Positions 13,467-13,825 of a stretch of 13,825 bases of DNA are shown one piece after another; position 1 is the stretch's first letter, and every line of letters begins with the position of its first letter. A program made the translations under genes and the position numbers. The stretch covers positions 1 through 13,825 of the forward strand of contig JBOGVA010000049.1 in the NCBI GenBank assembly GCA_050692195.1, written 5' to 3'. Under the pieces are notes generated by a model that had not been told where the DNA came from, ran no database searches, and saw only the letters and a list, made by a program, of their open reading frames with translations. The DNA is from JBOGVA01 sp050692195 (GTDB lineage Bacteria > Actinomycetota > UBA4738).

Positions 13467-13825
13467 ATGGAGCCCAACGTCGAACACCCCCATGAGGAAG
13501 CCCGGATCACCAGGCGCAAGGCCCTCAAGCGGATCGGGGCCGGGGCGGCCGTCGCCTGGTCCGCCCCGATCATCACCAGCCTAAGCACTCCCGCGTTCGC
13601 ACAGACGCCGATCCCGGGGACCTGCGACGACTGCGACGACATCCCGTGTGACCCTTGCCCCTCCGAGTCGTTCAGCGGCCCCGGCGTATGCGGCATCGAC
13701 CCGATCTGCTTCTGCAGCACGCATCCGAGCCGCGGGAGATGTGAGTGCGTGTTCTTCATCGAGGGGCTTCCCTGCGACGGCTACGTGCCATGCGGCCCGG
13801 AGCCCGATTTCGCCTGCCCCACGGG
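13467..13825 (+). CDS. Tat-exported cysteine-rich protein, cut by the right edge
   Basis: ATG 13467 follows AAGGAG by eight bases. The first 119 residues are in the window and the frame is still open at the end. A twin-arginine signal is visible: TRRKALKRIG (15-24), a hydrophobic stretch AGAAVAWSAPIITSL (25-39) and a likely cleavage site after AFA (43-45). The mature part has 12 cysteines in about 74 residues (53, 56, 61, 64, 75, 81, 83, 92, 94, 103, 109, 117), in CxxC and CxC patterns. Export folded by Tat suggests a metal- or cofactor-bound, or disulfide-rich, exported protein. No enzyme family is recognised. It lies 165 bp after the acyl-CoA dehydrogenase; that gap holds no promoter or terminator that I could support. 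Confidence 0.8.
   Translation, partial: MEPNVEHPHEEARITRRKALKRIGAGAAVAWSAPIITSLSTPAFAQTPIPGTCDDCDDIPCDPCPSESFSGPGVCGIDPICFCSTHPSRGRCECVFFIEGLPCDGYVPCGPEPDFACPT

Overview
The window looks like high-GC bacterial chromosome, most probably from an uncultured member of the Actinomycetota. The pointers are GC-rich wobble positions, frequent GTG and TTG starts, 4-bp start/stop overlaps, an actinobacterial-style acyl-CoA carboxylase followed by a small epsilon-like protein, an actinobacterial-style HicA and a Tat-exported cysteine-rich protein. This is inference from gene content; no rRNA or tRNA is visible.

Left part, minus strand (about 270-5527). One probable operon runs leftwards: an XRE-type regulator, methylmalonyl-CoA epimerase, a propionyl/acyl-CoA carboxylase carboxyltransferase subunit, an epsilon-like small protein, a cupin, a GT4 glycosyltransferase and a GT2 glycosyltransferase. 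The first four fit propionyl-CoA to methylmalonyl-CoA metabolism; the last two belong to surface glycan or glycolipid synthesis. A worn IS481-like transposase C-terminus lies at the left edge.

Middle, plus strand (5758-8878). A divergent FtsH-like membrane AAA+ zinc protease is followed by a thiolase. Two minus-strand genes come next: a four-helix membrane protein and a small zinc-ribbon protein whose frame is broken by one base in a G run.

Right part, plus strand (9778-13825). An ECF sigma factor, a zinc-finger anti-sigma factor and an ArsM-like SAM methyltransferase are joined by 4-bp overlaps. The methyltransferase is the main discovery. Its frame carries one TGA exactly where ArsM proteins have their third arsenic-binding cysteine. 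The frame and the homology continue for 73 codons beyond it, and a hairpin with bacterial SECIS geometry follows. It is best read as a 267-residue selenoprotein. It has also lost the other two arsenic-binding cysteines, so its substrate is probably not arsenite in the usual way. Next come a HicA toxin, a frame-shifted HicB antitoxin, a small conserved-looking protein and an acyl-CoA dehydrogenase, with tight overlaps from hicB onward. A Tat-exported cysteine-rich protein runs off the right edge.

Apart from the left-edge remnant, no gene-free stretch exceeds 300 bases. No tRNA, rRNA, CRISPR array, riboswitch or convincing intrinsic terminator was seen.
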